This document shows, in pieces, positions 63,692 through 64,000 of a stretch of DNA of 64,000 bases (position 1 is its first letter; each line of letters opens with the position of its first letter). The notes under the pieces are model-generated. The model had not been told where the DNA came from, did not search any database, and saw nothing but the letters and a program-made list of their open reading frames with translations. The DNA is from Anaeromyxobacter dehalogenans 2CP-1. Its GTDB lineage: Bacteria > Myxococcota > Myxococcia > Myxococcales > Anaeromyxobacteraceae. Position numbers and translations under genes: made by a program. The stretch lies in the NCBI RefSeq assembly GCF_000022145.1, contig NC_011891.1, positions 3,206,501 through 3,270,500 on the forward strand, written 5' to 3'.

Positions 63692-64000
63692 GTGCGATCT
63701 CCGTTCCTACACGACTGGCTGTTCGCGCACGCCGAGCGGCGCCCCGAGGCGCCGGCGGTGGCGACGCCCTCCATGCGCGTGACGTACGGCGAGCTCGCCG
63801 GGCGCGTGCGCGCGCTCGCGGGCCACCTCGCGGCCCGGGGCGTACGTCCCGGCGACCGGGTCGTGCTCGCGCTGCCGAACCTTCCGGCGACCGTCGCGGC
63901 GGGGCTCGCCGTGAACGCGCTCGGCGCCACCACCGTCGAGGTGAACCGGGAGTGGTCGCCGGAGATCCTCGGGCGCATCCTCGCGCAGACCCGGACGCGC
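63692..64000 (+). CDS. AMP-dependent acyl ligase, 3' end outside window
   Basis: 103 residues visible. LHDWLFAHAERRPEAPAVA and VTYGELAGRVRALAGHLAARGVRPGDRVVLALPN, then AGLAVNALGATTVEVNREW, are the N-terminal blocks of the ANL (acyl-CoA synthetase/NRPS adenylation) superfamily. I chose GTG at 63692; GTG at 63680 and 63659 are in frame too. The catalytic loop lies beyond the edge. Divergent from the NadE-like gene across 228 bases. Likely activates an acid for transfer to CoA or the nearby ACP. Confidence 0.88.
   Translation, partial: MRSPFLHDWLFAHAERRPEAPAVATPSMRVTYGELAGRVRALAGHLAARGVRPGDRVVLALPNLPATVAAGLAVNALGATTVEVNREWSPEILGRILAQTRTR

Overview
The window is chromosomal DNA of very high GC content (by eye well above 70 percent), with dense gene packing, many GTG and TTG starts and many 4-base ATGA/GTGA stop/start overlaps. 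The gene content fits a myxobacterium-like deltaproteobacterium (Myxococcota), most like Anaeromyxobacter: a Myxococcus-type PilZ protein next to a PilT/PilU ATPase, DUF4388 and TPR proteins, a chemosensory operon with a HEAT-repeat protein, and a tetrahaem NapC/NirT cytochrome. The genus is an inference from gene style; no rRNA gene is present.

Layout, left to right. 1-3576 (+): end of an Ig-like repeat protein, a PilT/PilU ATPase and a PilZ protein. 3593-14437 (-): one long run read right to left, TPR/zinc-ribbon protein, DUF4388 protein, phoH, 7TM-HD phosphohydrolase, ybeY, a ribbon-helix-helix protein, lnt, and prfB with an intact +1 programmed frameshift. 14487-16090 (+): mazG, then a 470-base gap with DnaA-box-like sites and a promoter, then rpsT. 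16112-20548: leuS-lptE (-) divergent from asnS (+), followed by a dense cluster of perfect hairpins. 20762-29466 (-): a chemosensory operon (cheA, ExeA-like ATPase, two cheW, HEAT-repeat protein, cheR, cheB, cheY) with no receptor gene. 29501-36470 (-): an orphan M17-like domain, nusB, ribH, ribBA, ribE, ribD, nrdR, glyA and rpiB. 36669-42931 (-): the classical DUF177-rpmF-plsX-fabH-fabD-fabG-acpP-fabF operon behind a strong sigma70-type promoter.

43051-48193 is a mixed region: a NarL-type regulator, a large lipoprotein made almost wholly of cysteine-rich modules whose spacing matches inhibitor-cystine-knot (omega-conotoxin-like) peptides, a cytochrome operon, tRNA-Arg(CCG) and a GIY-YIG protein.

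48203-64000 is mainly an exopolysaccharide locus: an SDR oxidoreductase, polysaccharide deacetylase, two glycosyltransferases (one carrying an 11-unit GCCC tandem repeat in its coding sequence), a Gfo/Idh oxidoreductase, an epimerase, the priming polyprenyl-phosphate sugar transferase, a Wza-type export lipoprotein, a probable outer-membrane barrel, a WecG/TagA transferase, a protein that looks like a tyrosine autokinase without its P-loop lysine, and an acyl carrier protein-asparagine synthase-NAD synthetase-like module divergent from an AMP-dependent acyl ligase that runs off the right edge. Together these suggest synthesis, export and amide or acyl decoration of a surface polysaccharide. 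The best candidates for something undescribed are the cystine-knot-like lipoprotein and this amidotransferase/carrier module with its degenerate kinase.
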